NCBI GenBank assembly: GCA_965243695.1
Contig: CBDEWC010000037.1
Location: 62,001-126,000, forward strand
Direction: 5' to 3'
Length of the DNA: 64,000 bases
From: JAKVCB01 sp965243695
Lineage (GTDB): Bacteria > Planctomycetota > Planctomycetia > Pirellulales > Lacipirellulaceae
This document shows positions 53,090 through 62,277 of this stretch, piece after piece. The position numbers were made by a program, and so were the translations under genes. The notes under the pieces were generated by a model. It was not told the origin of the DNA. It saw nothing but the letters and a program-made list of their open reading frames with translations, and did no database searches. Position 1 is the stretch's first letter; every line of letters starts with the position of its first letter.

Positions 53090-53410
53090 CGACTGCCAGT
53101 ACGGGGACTCTCTCTCTGGTGCCGGTTCTGAAGCCCTAAGCCTCGACGCTTGGCATCGGGGGGATTTCTCAAGGGCGCACGGTTTGCTGCCTCTGCTGGC
53201 GCAGGGCCGCGGAAAACTGTAGCGGTTAGGTCCACGTTGACGGTCAAACCTACCCTGCTGATTAAAGCAAGATAACTGCTTCACCGGAAAAAGGGCGATG
53301 TGTGGGTATCGGTATCCGATTCACATTCAATGGTTGTGCTCTTTGTGACTAAAGGGCAATTGGCGTGAACCCTGACGAAGAATGGACTCCAAATTCCAAG
53401 GACCTGCACA
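53090..53410. other. Gene-free stretch before the MORN gene
   Basis: I see no gene, hairpin or repeat of note in these 321 nt. AAGGACC just before 53411 is the likely ribosome site of the next gene. Confidence 0.4.
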
Positions 53411-54679
53411 ATGAAAACTGCTAGTCACTCTAGAACCGTAATGCTGACCGTTGTCATGGGTATGGTGGTCTTCGTATCAGGTGGTCTTTCCATTTCTCAC
53501 GCAGGTGAGCCAACGGAAATTGACCTAACAAAGCAGGTATTCGTGGTTCCAGCACCAACCGATCTGCAGCCGATTGCAACTGAAGTAGCCAGTTCTAGTG
53601 TCCAATTTCCCAGGTCAGAAATCGAAATTGTGCAGGAGCGGTATTCAAACGGCAAAGTGAAAATTGAAAGAGAAACGACGCTCGATGATAAAGGGAATTA
53701 CGTCAGCCACGGGACAATGAAAGCTTGGGATGTCGACGGAAAGCTGGTTGTCGAGGGGAATTTCAATATGGGAAAACGGAACGGGAGGTGGACTTGTCAG
53801 TACTCTCGTGATACAGCCAAGCATTTGCGACGTCATCCCTACAATCAGTTTAAAGCTCCATTCGTAGCGGAGGTTAATTATGTCGATGGAACATTGCAGT
53901 CTGAATGGACAATCTTCGACGCAAACCAGACAAAGTGCAGTTTCGTCTCGCTGGAGGACGGTAAACGGCATGGTCCAGTCATCGACTGGTTGCCGTCAGG
54001 TGACGTCTACCGCCAGTCGAATTATGAAGAGGGTTTGCTTGTGGGAAAGGTTTTTCAGCGGGGTCCCCAAGGCGAACTGAATACGGTTGCCGAGTATGTT
54101 AACGGTCGTCAGGTCATTACGAAAAAGACAACTTTTCCTAACAAGCGCGACATCAAAACCGAAGCAACTTTCTTGGGTCCGACCTTAATGGCCACGACTC
54201 CGGATGATTTCTGGACGGGGCATTTTGCGGAATACGAACCTGTGGGAGGGGAAATAAAACACGGCTCCTGGAAAACCAAGTATCCGAACGGGCAGGCCCA
54301 GTTGGAGGGGTATTTTGAACAAGACAAAGAGGATGGCATGTTCATCTGGTGGCACTCCAATGGTCAGAAGGCAGTTCAAGGCAAGTACTGTGACGGCTTG
54401 CAACATGGCGAGTGGGTTTGGTGGCATGAGAATGGGCAGAAAGCCACCGTTGGCGGATTCCAGTACGGAGTCCAATCCGGATTGTGGAGAAAGTGGGACC
54501 CCAATGGTCGCTTAGAGAAAAAAATGACCTATAAACATGAAAAAATGGAAACTTTAGCGAGGGGTGGACTCGAGGATATGCCAAATCCGGCCGAGTTTCG
54601 GCCAGGAGCACCTGAAACCAGGACGGCGGAACTCGAGCCCAGTAACAAGTTTCCTGTTCTGCCCTGGATGACTCGCTAA
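53411..54679 (+). CDS. Secreted MORN_2-repeat protein
   Basis: A 422-residue protein with a signal peptide (MLTVVMGMVVFVSGGLSISHAG). At least six MORN_2-type units follow, for example RYSNGKVKIERETTLD, GKLVVEGNFNMGKRNGRW, YPNGQAQLEGYFEQDKEDGMFI, HSNGQKAVQGKYCDGLQHGEW and HENGQKATVGGFQYGVQSGLW. Repeats of this YwqK-like kind form an extended beta sheet used for protein or membrane contacts. The ATG at 53411 follows AAGGACC. The last ~45 residues are outside the repeats. It is monocistronic, closed by the hairpin at 54724. Confidence 0.8.
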   Translation: MKTASHSRTVMLTVVMGMVVFVSGGLSISHAGEPTEIDLTKQVFVVPAPTDLQPIATEVASSSVQFPRSEIEIVQERYSNGKVKIERETTLDDKGNYVSHGTMKAWDVDGKLVVEGNFNMGKRNGRWTCQYSRDTAKHLRRHPYNQFKAPFVAEVNYVDGTLQSEWTIFDANQTKCSFVSLEDGKRHGPVIDWLPSGDVYRQSNYEEGLLVGKVFQRGPQGELNTVAEYVNGRQVITKKTTFPNKRDIKTEATFLGPTLMATTPDDFWTGHFAEYEPVGGEIKHGSWKTKYPNGQAQLEGYFEQDKEDGMFIWWHSNGQKAVQGKYCDGLQHGEWVWWHENGQKATVGGFQYGVQSGLWRKWDPNGRLEKKMTYKHEKMETLARGGLEDMPNPAEFRPGAPETRTAELEPSNKFPVLPWMTR

Positions 54680-54723
54680 TTGACAGGTCCCAGGAACCGT
54701 TGCTTATCAAGAAGACGATTTTT

Positions 54724-54756
54724 CCGCCCCAGGACAGTTTTCTGTGCTAGGGGCGG
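54724..54756 (+). terminator. Hairpin downstream of the MORN gene
   Basis: CCGCCCC (54724-54730) pairs with GGGGCGG (54750-54756), with an inner ACAG-TTTT-CTGT helix. It lies 45 nt after the stop and is followed by CGTCATTTT. A plausible terminator without a strong T-tract. Confidence 0.6.
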
Positions 54757-54834
54757 CGTCATTTTGGGTAAGAACTGGACACCCGTGACAAGATAAACTA
54801 GGTAATTATACTAGAGGCCTGCATATGGCCGGTT

Positions 54835-54870
54835 CACACTTTCCATCACACTTTCCATCACACTTTCCAA
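54835..54870. repeat. 12-nt tandem triplication
   Basis: CACACTTTCCAT at 54835-54846 and 54847-54858, then CACACTTTCCAA at 54859-54870, just upstream of the small membrane protein gene. If translation began at 54825 it would encode a doubled SHFP. Confidence 0.93.
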
Positions 54871-54893
54871 CCGTGGTCAGGGGTTCGTCTTTC

Positions 54894-55076
54894 ATGGGCA
54901 AAGCGATGTCGATTGCCGGAATGGTCGCGGCCGGCCTGATCGTCTTCGTATTTGCGTTCGATTGGGCGCTGAAGTTTCCATTTGGCCGTGCCCATTGGAT
55001 GCTGGATGCTGGCTTTCTGACATGCGGTGCCATTTTGGGTTACCTGAGCTGGAACGCCCTGCAAGACAACCGTTGA
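54894..55076 (+). CDS. Small two-helix membrane protein
   Basis: From ATG 54894 the product has 60 residues with two hydrophobic stretches (MSIAGMVAAGLIVFVFAFDWAL and DAGFLTCGAILGYLSWNAL). A frame from 54825 would add 23 residues that are mostly repeat-derived SHFP units, so I take the internal start. Function unknown; small proteins of this kind are common in planctomycetes. It is bordered by the convergent NodB-like gene. Confidence 0.6.
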   Translation: MGKAMSIAGMVAAGLIVFVFAFDWALKFPFGRAHWMLDAGFLTCGAILGYLSWNALQDNR

Positions 55077-55186
55077 ATTCGGCCTTTAGCGCGCCGCTAT
55101 CCATGGATCTTGCTGTCACCCAGACATTCCTGGGGCGTGGCTCGCGTTTACCTGCCCGCTGAATGGCTCGTCTGCCTCCTCGCGGC

Positions 55187-55206
55187 CATTGATGGGCATT
55201 GATGGG
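55187..55206. repeat. 10-nt tandem duplication
   Basis: CATTGATGGG occurs at 55187-55196 and 55197-55206, with a partial third copy. Otherwise I see nothing in 55077-55295. Confidence 0.9.
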
Positions 55207-55295
55207 CATTGGGGCATCGACCGCGATCCCGTGCGTTAGAGGGCAGATTACAGCCAGTCAGGCTGAATCTGGCAGCGGTACCAGGCGTCCATCGC

Positions 55296-56105
55296 TCAAG
55301 CCGCAATCCGAAGGATCGAACGCTGCGGTGTTGCCGCTGGGACCTCCGACAGGCGACGCGCCGCTTCGGCTACGGTCTCGACTTCAATGATGCCGCGACG
55401 CCGTAGTGCTGCGATCTGCTGAAGCACCTTAAATGCTGTTTTTTTAGCGGCAGTTCCTTGCTGGGCGATCGCTGGCAAATCCACAAAGAGTTGAAATGTG
55501 GCCCCTTCGTTCGCTGCTCGGCGAATGTCTTTCTGCAACTTGTGACCCGCTCGCCAGCCAGACGTCAGGGGGAGTTGGCCTGAAGTTGCAAACTCCCACA
55601 GGCCGTAATGGAGCGACTTGGGAACCGTGGTTCGAGTTGGGTTGTGAGCAACTGGCGAGAGTGGCCAAACGGCCGTAACGCCTTGCTTAACGACCAGGTC
55701 GATATGGTGATTAAGGCTCACTTCGCGGGGAAGTAGCGTTGTTGTCACGATACCCTTGGACTGTGCCTGACAAACCCTCCGAATGAGTTCCTTGGAAAAT
55801 CGTGGCCTGCCGGCTTCAATTCCTGACCAACTTGGGTCAGCCAAGATGGCAATCTCATGCTCGCCACCGGCGGCAATTCCCGAAGTGACAATGAGCGAGG
55901 TCACTGACGCGTGGACAGGGTCGCCAACTCCCCAAGTGGCGGGCAACTGGGCAGACGCAAGAAACTTCACCAGTTGATCAACCAAGGTTGCTAGCCCTTG
56001 ATAAGGGGCCAAGCGACATTCAGCCGGTGGCGGTTCTGCGGAAACCGTGATGACCACGCGGCCCACGGACTGTCTCTGCCAGGTCCGAAGTTTGTATCCT
56101 GTCAT
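55296..56105 (-). CDS. NodB-like polysaccharide deacetylase family protein, probably inactive
   Basis: A 269-residue protein from ATG 56105. It follows the NodB fold loosely: strand 1 VVITVSAEPP where active enzymes have TFDDGP, then LVDQLVKFLASAQLPATWGVGDP (ATWFV-like), GGEHEIAILADPSW (the GHEIGNHT position), a later VWPLSPVAHN and ALRRRGIIEVETVAEAARRL near the end. The catalytic Asp-Asp and His-x3-His are not present, so hydrolase activity is doubtful. It may be a carbohydrate-binding or regulatory homologue. It is downstream of the ZIP gene on the same strand, 244 nt apart. Confidence 0.6.
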   Translation of the reverse strand: MTGYKLRTWQRQSVGRVVITVSAEPPPAECRLAPYQGLATLVDQLVKFLASAQLPATWGVGDPVHASVTSLIVTSGIAAGGEHEIAILADPSWSGIEAGRPRFSKELIRRVCQAQSKGIVTTTLLPREVSLNHHIDLVVKQGVTAVWPLSPVAHNPTRTTVPKSLHYGLWEFATSGQLPLTSGWRAGHKLQKDIRRAANEGATFQLFVDLPAIAQQGTAAKKTAFKVLQQIAALRRRGIIEVETVAEAARRLSEVPAATPQRSILRIAA

Positions 56106-56349
56106 AGGCTTCCTTATGTCAAAAAGGGTCGTCCAGTCGTGTTCTAGGACGCACCGAAGCCGAAGAAGTCGTCGATGTCGACGTCCATTAGAGTAGTTCG
56201 GACCGTTGCTTGAGCCCACTGGATGGAAAGGTTTTCAACGGGGCTCAGCGAAAAGGCGGCTAGTTTACCGATTGGGGGAAATATCGGCCCTGAAAACTTC
56301 CAGGGCCCGGCGGGCTGCCCTCTTTGGAAAATCTCTCCAGCAGGGCGCG

Positions 56350-57258
56350 CTAGCCCGAATTGTCCTGCTGGGAGGCTTCAGGTTTGCCGTGAACATGCCC
56401 GTTCTGGGTAAGTTGCTCCATTTGGCCAGCCAAGTAGGCGACCGAAAGCCCCAGCAATAATGCCAGGGAGAGTTTTATGCGATCATGTTGGTGGAATTGC
56501 AGTTCCGGCAACAGGTCGCTCATGGCAATACAAAGAAACATGCCAGCAGAAAATGCGAGGGCCTGGGCTAACACGGTCTCCGGAATTTTGGCGCTCGCGG
56601 TTGCATCTTCAACCATCCAGCCTGTGTAAAAGATGGCAACACCGACCGGTATTGCCAGCGCAAAGAGGCCGTTGACGATGTGCCGCCAAATGGGAGGCCA
56701 GCCACCATGAGCCATCAACGTACAGATGGTCATCGAATCAAACGGCTTGTGTAAAAATATCACCATAAAGGTGCCAAATCCGGCAAGAGTGGCTCCGTGA
56801 CTCACATGTTGAACACTGGCGGCCAATGCGAAGCCCGCCAGTACGCTGTGCACGGTCAGTCCTAGTGCGGCCCCACTCCAGGTGAGATCGTGCGCGTGTT
56901 CATGGCTGTCACACCGTTCACTTTCACCCTGTAGCTGGTCATCTCCGGGGATCTCGTGATGATGGTAGCAAAAGAATCGTTCGATGAAAAACATAGCTAG
57001 AAAACCAGACAGGACTCCCCACATCAGGTTTGCCGCAATTTGTTCTGGAGGTTTGTTGGGAGTTAGCCCGGAAACTTCGCTAAACGCGTGTGGAATAAGG
57101 TGAAATAGCGCAACGCCAAGCATGACCCCAGCCACAAAACTCACGGCGAATTCCATCCGGCGATGGGTCAGTCGCACCCAATTCGGGATCATTCCGCCCA
57201 GGATAGATGCCGCTAAAATCAGCAAGCAGTAGTACAGTAGTAGAACTTGTGTCGGCAT
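56350..57258 (-). CDS. ZIP family metal transporter
   Basis: A 302-residue membrane protein with eight likely helices: FVAGVMLGVALFHLIPHAFSE (helix 2), GLTVHSVLAGFALAAS (helix 4 with the metal-binding HSxxxG), FLHKPFDSMTICTLM (helix 5) and FSAGMFLCIAMSDLLPEL. A His-rich loop with CYHHHEIPGDD and CDSHEHAHDL lies between helices 3 and 4, as in zinc-uptake ZIP proteins. It brings Zn2+ or another divalent metal into the cytosol. The C-terminal HVHGKPEAS is also His-containing. No Zur-type operator was picked out. Confidence 0.88.
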   Translation of the reverse strand: MPTQVLLLYYCLLILAASILGGMIPNWVRLTHRRMEFAVSFVAGVMLGVALFHLIPHAFSEVSGLTPNKPPEQIAANLMWGVLSGFLAMFFIERFFCYHHHEIPGDDQLQGESERCDSHEHAHDLTWSGAALGLTVHSVLAGFALAASVQHVSHGATLAGFGTFMVIFLHKPFDSMTICTLMAHGGWPPIWRHIVNGLFALAIPVGVAIFYTGWMVEDATASAKIPETVLAQALAFSAGMFLCIAMSDLLPELQFHQHDRIKLSLALLLGLSVAYLAGQMEQLTQNGHVHGKPEASQQDNSG

Positions 57259-57356
57259 GGACCAAAATCTGGAAAATTCGCGGCCAACGGGCTGACCTGT
57301 CGGAGCAGGACAGCACGGGACGTTCAGGGCAGGGGGGGGGTGGAAACTAAACGCTG

Positions 57357-57370
57357 GATGCTAGATGCTA
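57357..57370. repeat. 7-nt tandem duplication
   Basis: GATGCTA occurs at 57357-57363 and 57364-57370 (then GAT), in the gap between the ZIP gene and dtd. Confidence 0.85.
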
Positions 57371-57423
57371 GATAAACTTTCTGTCAGTCGCTCGCAACCC
57401 ATCGATGGCCATAAACCTCCAAA

Positions 57424-57876
57424 ATGCGTGCCTGTATCCAACGTGTTTGCCAAGGACAAGTGACAGTTGCCGGTGAAATTACCGGGCGAATTGATCATGG
57501 CCTGGTTGTTTTGCTTGGAGTGGCGCACGACGATGGTGCCAAGCAAGTCCAATGGCTGGCCGAAAAAATCGCGGGGCTGCGAATTTTCGAGGATGACGAG
57601 GGTAAACTCAACCGTTCACTGGGGGAGGTGGGGGGTGCCATGCTGGTGGTTAGCCAGTTCACCCTTTACGGTGATTGCCGCAAGGGGCGCAGGCCAAGTT
57701 TCGTCGATGCTGCACCACCAGGTTTGGCCGAATCGCTCTATGAACAATTTGTGGCCCGCGTAGTGGAGTTGGGAATTCCTGTGGAAACGGGTCGTTTTCG
57801 TGCCCAAATGGACGTGACGCTGACCAACCAAGGGCCGGTCACTATTTGGATCGACACCGCTGAGGTGCGGCTCTAA
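57424..57876 (+). CDS. dtd: D-aminoacyl-tRNA deacylase
   Basis: A 150-residue Dtd. It begins MRACIQRVCQGQVTVAGE, has VLLGVAHDD, the active-site block GGAMLVVSQFTLYGDCRKG (SQFTLY with its catalytic Thr), GRRPSF, and the C-terminal NQGPVTIWID carrying the cross-dimer Gly-Pro motif. The enzyme removes D-amino acids (and Gly) wrongly attached to tRNA. Length is typical for the family. It is convergent with aroC; the gap holds a 13-nt triplicate repeat. Confidence 0.95.
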   Translation: MRACIQRVCQGQVTVAGEITGRIDHGLVVLLGVAHDDGAKQVQWLAEKIAGLRIFEDDEGKLNRSLGEVGGAMLVVSQFTLYGDCRKGRRPSFVDAAPPGLAESLYEQFVARVVELGIPVETGRFRAQMDVTLTNQGPVTIWIDTAEVRL

Positions 57877-57899
57877 GAGGTTTGCCTGGTGGAGGCCGA

Positions 57900-57938
57900 C
57901 CGGACAGTGGAACCGGACAGTGGAACCGGACAGTGGAA
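57900..57938. repeat. 13-nt tandem triplication
   Basis: CCGGACAGTGGAA is present three times in a row (57900-57912, 57913-57925, 57926-57938), in the dtd-aroC gap. Confidence 0.95.
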
Positions 57939-57960
57939 AAGTCCCCCAGCAGGGCAGGCG

Positions 57961-59100
57961 CTAATGGTTGGCTGCCATTTCGAGAAACAGTTTGTAGCGG
58001 CGCTTCATCTCCTCAAGACTGTCGCCACCAAATTTTTCTACAAGCGCTTCGGCAACGGTGAATGCCACAACATTTTCGATGATGACACTGGCGGCAGGAA
58101 CGGCGCAAACATCACTTCGTTCGTAGGCCGCCTCTTCTTTCTTTCTCGTTTCCAGGTTGATAGATTCCAGCGGTTGAGCCAAGGTGCTGATTGGTTTTTT
58201 TGCGGCCCGCACGACCAGTGGCTGACTGTTGGTCATGCCCGCCTCCAAGCCACCTGCATTATTGGTGGGCCGCACAAAACCGAGGTTGGGACCGTTGGCC
58301 TGTTGCGGATCGAACTGAATGGGATCGTGGACTTTTGAACCGGGCCTGCGGGCTGCTTCAAATCCCAACCCGATTTCTACTCCCTTGATTGCTTGGACTG
58401 CCATGACGGCTTGCGCAATTCTACCATCGAGCTTTCGATCCCACTGAGCATGGGTTCCCAGTCCGAATGGAAGTCCTTCAACACGCACTTCGATAATTCC
58501 ACCCAGTGTGTCTCCCCTTTTTCCAGTCTCGTCGATCAGTTGCTTGATGGCTTCATCACGTGCGAGATTCAGACTGTACACCTCACTCTGGTCGCGAATA
58601 GCCTGTAGTTCTTCCCGTGGTCCATCGACAGGTTCGATTGACTCCCCTCCCAATTCAACGACGTAGCCGAACGCGGTGATTCCGAACTCGGCGAGCAGTT
58701 GTTTGGCCAAGGCCCCGGCAGCGACCCGAACGGCTGTTTCTCTCGCGCTTGCCCGCTCCAGTACACCGCGGATGCTGCCCAGGTATTTGACGGCCCCGGT
58801 CAAATCCCCATGGCCAGGTCGCGGCCGCGACAGATCGTCCAGGCGGTCAAGTTTGTAGTCCCGGTTGACAACTTCCAGGGCAATTGGACTTCCCAGTGTG
58901 ACCTCTTTCCAGACCCCTGTACGCACATCGACCTGGTCGGACTCGATCCGCTGGCGACCTCCCCGTCCATAGCCACCCTGGCGACGCTTGAGTTCTACAT
59001 TGATGGGCTTCAAATCAATGGTCACACCAGCGGGAAAGCCATCGACGATTGTCAACAGCGTTTTGCCGTGCGATTCCCCTGCGGTCCAATATCGTAACAT
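57961..59100 (-). CDS. aroC: Chorismate synthase
   Basis: A 379-residue AroC with WTAGESHGKTLLTIVDGFPAG at the start, RRQGGYGRGGRQRIE, RPRPGHGDLTGAVKY, RASARETAVRVAAGA and, near the end, EERSDVCAVPAASVI-type sequence. It makes chorismate from 5-enolpyruvylshikimate-3-phosphate using reduced FMN. It is in the same direction as purC, 69 nt downstream of it, so the two may be co-transcribed. Confidence 0.95.
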   Translation of the reverse strand: MLRYWTAGESHGKTLLTIVDGFPAGVTIDLKPINVELKRRQGGYGRGGRQRIESDQVDVRTGVWKEVTLGSPIALEVVNRDYKLDRLDDLSRPRPGHGDLTGAVKYLGSIRGVLERASARETAVRVAAGALAKQLLAEFGITAFGYVVELGGESIEPVDGPREELQAIRDQSEVYSLNLARDEAIKQLIDETGKRGDTLGGIIEVRVEGLPFGLGTHAQWDRKLDGRIAQAVMAVQAIKGVEIGLGFEAARRPGSKVHDPIQFDPQQANGPNLGFVRPTNNAGGLEAGMTNSQPLVVRAAKKPISTLAQPLESINLETRKKEEAAYERSDVCAVPAASVIIENVVAFTVAEALVEKFGGDSLEEMKRRYKLFLEMAANH

Positions 59101-59169
59101 CGAATCCTAGCCGGTCTGCTGGTAAGGCCGCGAAACAATTTGCGGCAAGTTCTAAATCGGTGAACTCTA

Positions 59170-60084
59170 TTATAGGTTACCTGAGCGAAACGGGACGCCG
59201 GTCAACCGCTCGTAGGCCTCCATGTACTTTTGCCGAGTTTGGGCGACGATTTCATCTGGCAACTCGGGTGGCGGACTCTTCTTGTCCCAGCCACTTGAAG
59301 AGAGCCAATCCCGCACAAACTGCTTGTCAAACGACGGTTGGCCAGTTCCTGGCTGGTAGCTATCGGCCGGCCAGAATCGCGAACTATCGGGAGTCATTAC
59401 TTCATCGATCAAGATCAGCTCACCGTCAATAAGGCCGAATTCAAACTTCGTGTCGGCAATCAGGATCCCCTGCTTCTGGGCATGTTCGACGCCACGTTGG
59501 TAAATGGCAAGGCTCCGTTCGCGGAGTTCTTCAGCCAGTTCCTGCCCAATGCGGCTGACCATCTCCGCAAAAGAGATATTCTCGTCATGGTTGCCAATTT
59601 CGGCTTTGGTAGCCGGGGTGAAAATAGGTTCGGGCAACTGCTCGCATTCTCGCAAACCGGCCGGCAGCGGGACATCGCATACCGTTCCCCTCTCCTGGTA
59701 ATCTTTCCAGCCTGATCCGGCAAGGTAACCGCGGACCACGCACTCGATGGGAACTACCTTGGTTTTGCGGACCAATGCCGCACGACCCCGAAATGAATCG
59801 TGGTCGATACTGTCCCAGAGACCCATCTCCTGCAAGCCCATCGCGTCGAGGTCAGCGGTAATCAAGTGATTGGGGGTGGCGAGTTGCTCAAACCAGAAAC
59901 AGCTGAGTTGAGTGAGAATGCGACCTTTTTCCGGAATTCCAGTCGGCAAAATTACATCGAAGGCACTGATTCGATCGGTCGCGACCAGCAACAGCGTATT
60001 GCCCAGGTCATAAATATCTCGAACCTTACCATAACGTACGGGCTGGCTGCCCAACTGCGTCTGGAGAACGGGTGTATGTGTCAT
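59170..60084 (-). CDS. purC: Phosphoribosylaminoimidazole-succinocarboxamide synthase
   Basis: From ATG 60084, 304 residues, the longer yeast-Ade1-like type. Signatures are YGKVRDIYDLGNTLLLVATDR, SAFDVILPTGIPEKG, ECVVRGYLAGSGWKDYQ, IADTKFEFGLIDGELILIDE and TPDSSRFWPA. It joins aspartate to CAIR in purine synthesis. The upstream TTG/GTG extension to 60123 is unlikely. It probably forms a transcription unit with aroC. Confidence 0.95.
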   Translation of the reverse strand: MTHTPVLQTQLGSQPVRYGKVRDIYDLGNTLLLVATDRISAFDVILPTGIPEKGRILTQLSCFWFEQLATPNHLITADLDAMGLQEMGLWDSIDHDSFRGRAALVRKTKVVPIECVVRGYLAGSGWKDYQERGTVCDVPLPAGLRECEQLPEPIFTPATKAEIGNHDENISFAEMVSRIGQELAEELRERSLAIYQRGVEHAQKQGILIADTKFEFGLIDGELILIDEVMTPDSSRFWPADSYQPGTGQPSFDKQFVRDWLSSSGWDKKSPPPELPDEIVAQTRQKYMEAYERLTGVPFRSGNL

Positions 60085-60333
60085 GGGAAAAACTAGCTGC
60101 CAAGGGGTTCTGGTCGTGGTCACCGAAGTCCCCAGTATGGTGCTTTTTGGGTTTCAACGCTATGGTTGTTTGGGGGACCGTGGCCGATTAGAATCTTAGC
60201 ACCGTGGGTACCTGGGGCTGCGCACCGTGAGTTTGTTGTAAGTCAAACCATTCGCCGCAAGACGCGTTTCAGGACAAAGCGTGCTAACCTGAATTCTGCA
60301 TCCAGTAGTGAGCCTCACGAGGTCCTTTCTCCA

Positions 60334-61833
60334 ATGGGATTGATGCGATTGGCTGTGCAGAATCGCAGGTGCATACCACCCGATGGCCTCGGTCGGGTCT
60401 GCATCTGTGGTCCCGACGACCTCCATGGCGAGTTGCCTTGGTTCGCAAGCGCCTATTTCAGCAACAATCACCTCGTGATTGAGCGCCTCGAGAATGATTC
60501 AGGCTGGATCTACGTTCCCTGGCGCATTGCCGGGCATGGTGAAATGTTGTTGGGCACTGCCACTCTCGCCGAACGCCCGCGCCCCTACCCGTTGGAAGTA
60601 GAATTGGCCCGCGGCACGGTCAATCGGTTGCGGAATCAGCTCTTTCAGTGGGAATTTATGGGATTGGAGATCCCAGATTCGTTGTGGCAAATAGTCCAGG
60701 AAGCAACCCGACAGTTTTCGCGGGCAGCGACCTCACAGCAAGATCCGGCGGTCGCTGCCGAATATGCGGAAACAGCGATTGCCAGTGCGATCGATGGTAT
60801 GGACGCATTGGTATCTATCTATTCGGCGCAAGCAATTGCAGTGCGTCGCAGCCAGGCACCTGGCCTTAACACGCTGCTAGGTATTCAGCTAGGCGATCAG
60901 ATGTCTGATTTGGATTTAGTCAGGCAGTTACCTGCTGCGTTCAATCTGGCAACCGCACGGCTCGGGTGGGCCACGGTGGAATCGAGTGAAGGAACCCACA
61001 ATTGGAAACACGCTGACGCTCAAATCGAATGGTCCTGTCAGGCTGGCTTGAAGGCTTGTGGGGGACCGCTGCTGGAATTTTCAGATCGTGGTATCCCCGA
61101 CTGGGCTTACCTCTGGGAGGGAGATTTCGCGAGTCTGCGAGACTTCATGCTTGAACATGTACGGAGGACGGTCCGCCGCTACCGTGGGCGGGTTCACGTT
61201 TGGCAAGTTGCCTCCCGGATGTGCTCAGGCGACGTGCTCGCACTTTCACAGGAGCAGCGGTTGCAAATCGTGGCTCAGGCGATTGCCACAATCCGGAAAA
61301 TGGACATGCAAACCCCTGTCATCATTTCCTTCGATCAACCCTGGGGCGAGTACCTTGCTTCGAAGAAACTCGACCTGGCTCCGTTGCATTTCGCAGATGC
61401 TTTAGTGCGGGCCGATCTGGGCCTTTCTGGCTTGGGCCTTGAGATTAACCTGGGTTATCAACCGGGAGGCTCCTCGTTGCGAAACCCACTTGCCTACAGC
61501 CAGTTGATAGACCATTGGAGCCATCTTGAGCTGCCGTTGTTGGTTTCGCTTACGCTACCAAGTTCAAGTACCGAAGATCTCCAAGCCAACCCGAAAATTC
61601 GTACCTGTGGCGCCAGTAGCGACGAAGATATGACTCCCGAAACTCAAAACGAATGGATTGGTCGCCATCTCCCCATGCTGTTGGGCAAGTCTTCGGTTCA
61701 GGCGATCTTGTGGAATCAGCTGAGTGATTGCCAGTCGCACGAGTTTCCACATGGGGGAATCTTTGATGCCAAGAGTCAGCCCAAGCCAGTCTTCGAGACA
61801 CTCTGCAGCTTGAGGAGTGAGCACTTGTTGTGA
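60334..61833 (+). CDS. GH10-like (xylanase-fold) protein with altered active site
   Basis: The ATG at 60334 follows ACGAGGTC; product 499 residues. The first ~165 residues are beta-rich (VCICGPDDLHGELPWFAS, GWIYVPWRIAGHGE). The rest follows the GH10 TIM barrel: FNLATARLGWATVESSEGTHNW (strand where xylanases have FNxxxxEN.MKW), GGPLLEFSDRGIPDW, YRGRVHVWQVASRM and GLGLEINLGYQPGG. At the acid/base position, where GH10 enzymes have WDVVNE, the sequence reads WQVASR, so this Glu is missing. The Glu in LEINLG may match the nucleophile. Such proteins recur in planctomycetes and are probably not true xylanases. Confidence 0.7.
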   Translation: MGLMRLAVQNRRCIPPDGLGRVCICGPDDLHGELPWFASAYFSNNHLVIERLENDSGWIYVPWRIAGHGEMLLGTATLAERPRPYPLEVELARGTVNRLRNQLFQWEFMGLEIPDSLWQIVQEATRQFSRAATSQQDPAVAAEYAETAIASAIDGMDALVSIYSAQAIAVRRSQAPGLNTLLGIQLGDQMSDLDLVRQLPAAFNLATARLGWATVESSEGTHNWKHADAQIEWSCQAGLKACGGPLLEFSDRGIPDWAYLWEGDFASLRDFMLEHVRRTVRRYRGRVHVWQVASRMCSGDVLALSQEQRLQIVAQAIATIRKMDMQTPVIISFDQPWGEYLASKKLDLAPLHFADALVRADLGLSGLGLEINLGYQPGGSSLRNPLAYSQLIDHWSHLELPLLVSLTLPSSSTEDLQANPKIRTCGASSDEDMTPETQNEWIGRHLPMLLGKSSVQAILWNQLSDCQSHEFPHGGIFDAKSQPKPVFETLCSLRSEHLL

Positions 61834-61849
61834 GGGCGCTTGTTGTGAG
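61824..61849. repeat. 11-nt direct repeat across the GH10-like stop codon
   Basis: CTTGTTGTGAG occurs at 61824-61834 and 61839-61849 (15-nt period). The first copy includes the TGA stop of the GH10-like gene. Confidence 0.85.
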
Positions 61850-61863
61850 AGTAAGCCCAGCAA

Positions 61864-62277
61864 TCAAGGGGCGGTCGTCACCAAGGCAGGCTTGTCCAGA
61901 GCAGGTGCACCGGCAGTCGGTTCACCCAGTACGGCGTCTTCCCGCGAAGCGTGGTTTGGCAAGGCTTTGTCAAGCTGGCACTCTTGGACGACTGCCTCGC
62001 AGGCAGGCGACAAACCACATAACCGCAGCGCCCCACCTTGTCGAACCAACCGTTCCTGCAACAAGGCAATTTGCCCCATCATGCCCTCCGGGAAGGATTC
62101 GAGTTGTTCCAGGTCTAGCACCAACCGGTAGACGAAGTGCCGCTTGGAAATCGACCACACTTCATCGGCGACGTGAGGTGATTCCGGCACGGCGGGGCGG
62201 CTCGGTTGAAGCTTGACAAAAAGCCAATTCGGTCCGCGGTCTACATCCAGGTCAAGACCTTCTGTGACACTTTTCAT
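61864..62277 (-). CDS. STAS-domain protein (anti-sigma antagonist-like)
   Basis: A 137-residue protein from ATG 62277 (MKSVTEGLDLDVDRGPNWLF). The fold pattern is STAS: VYRLVLDLEQLESFPEGMMGQIALLQERL and GGALRLCGLSPACEAVVQECQLDKAL. The switch Ser/Thr after the second strand is replaced (ESFPEGMMG), so phospho-regulation of the usual SpoIIAA type is uncertain. It may take part in a partner-switching or scaffold role. No kinase or phosphatase is adjacent in this window. Confidence 0.75.
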   Translation of the reverse strand: MKSVTEGLDLDVDRGPNWLFVKLQPSRPAVPESPHVADEVWSISKRHFVYRLVLDLEQLESFPEGMMGQIALLQERLVRQGGALRLCGLSPACEAVVQECQLDKALPNHASREDAVLGEPTAGAPALDKPALVTTAP

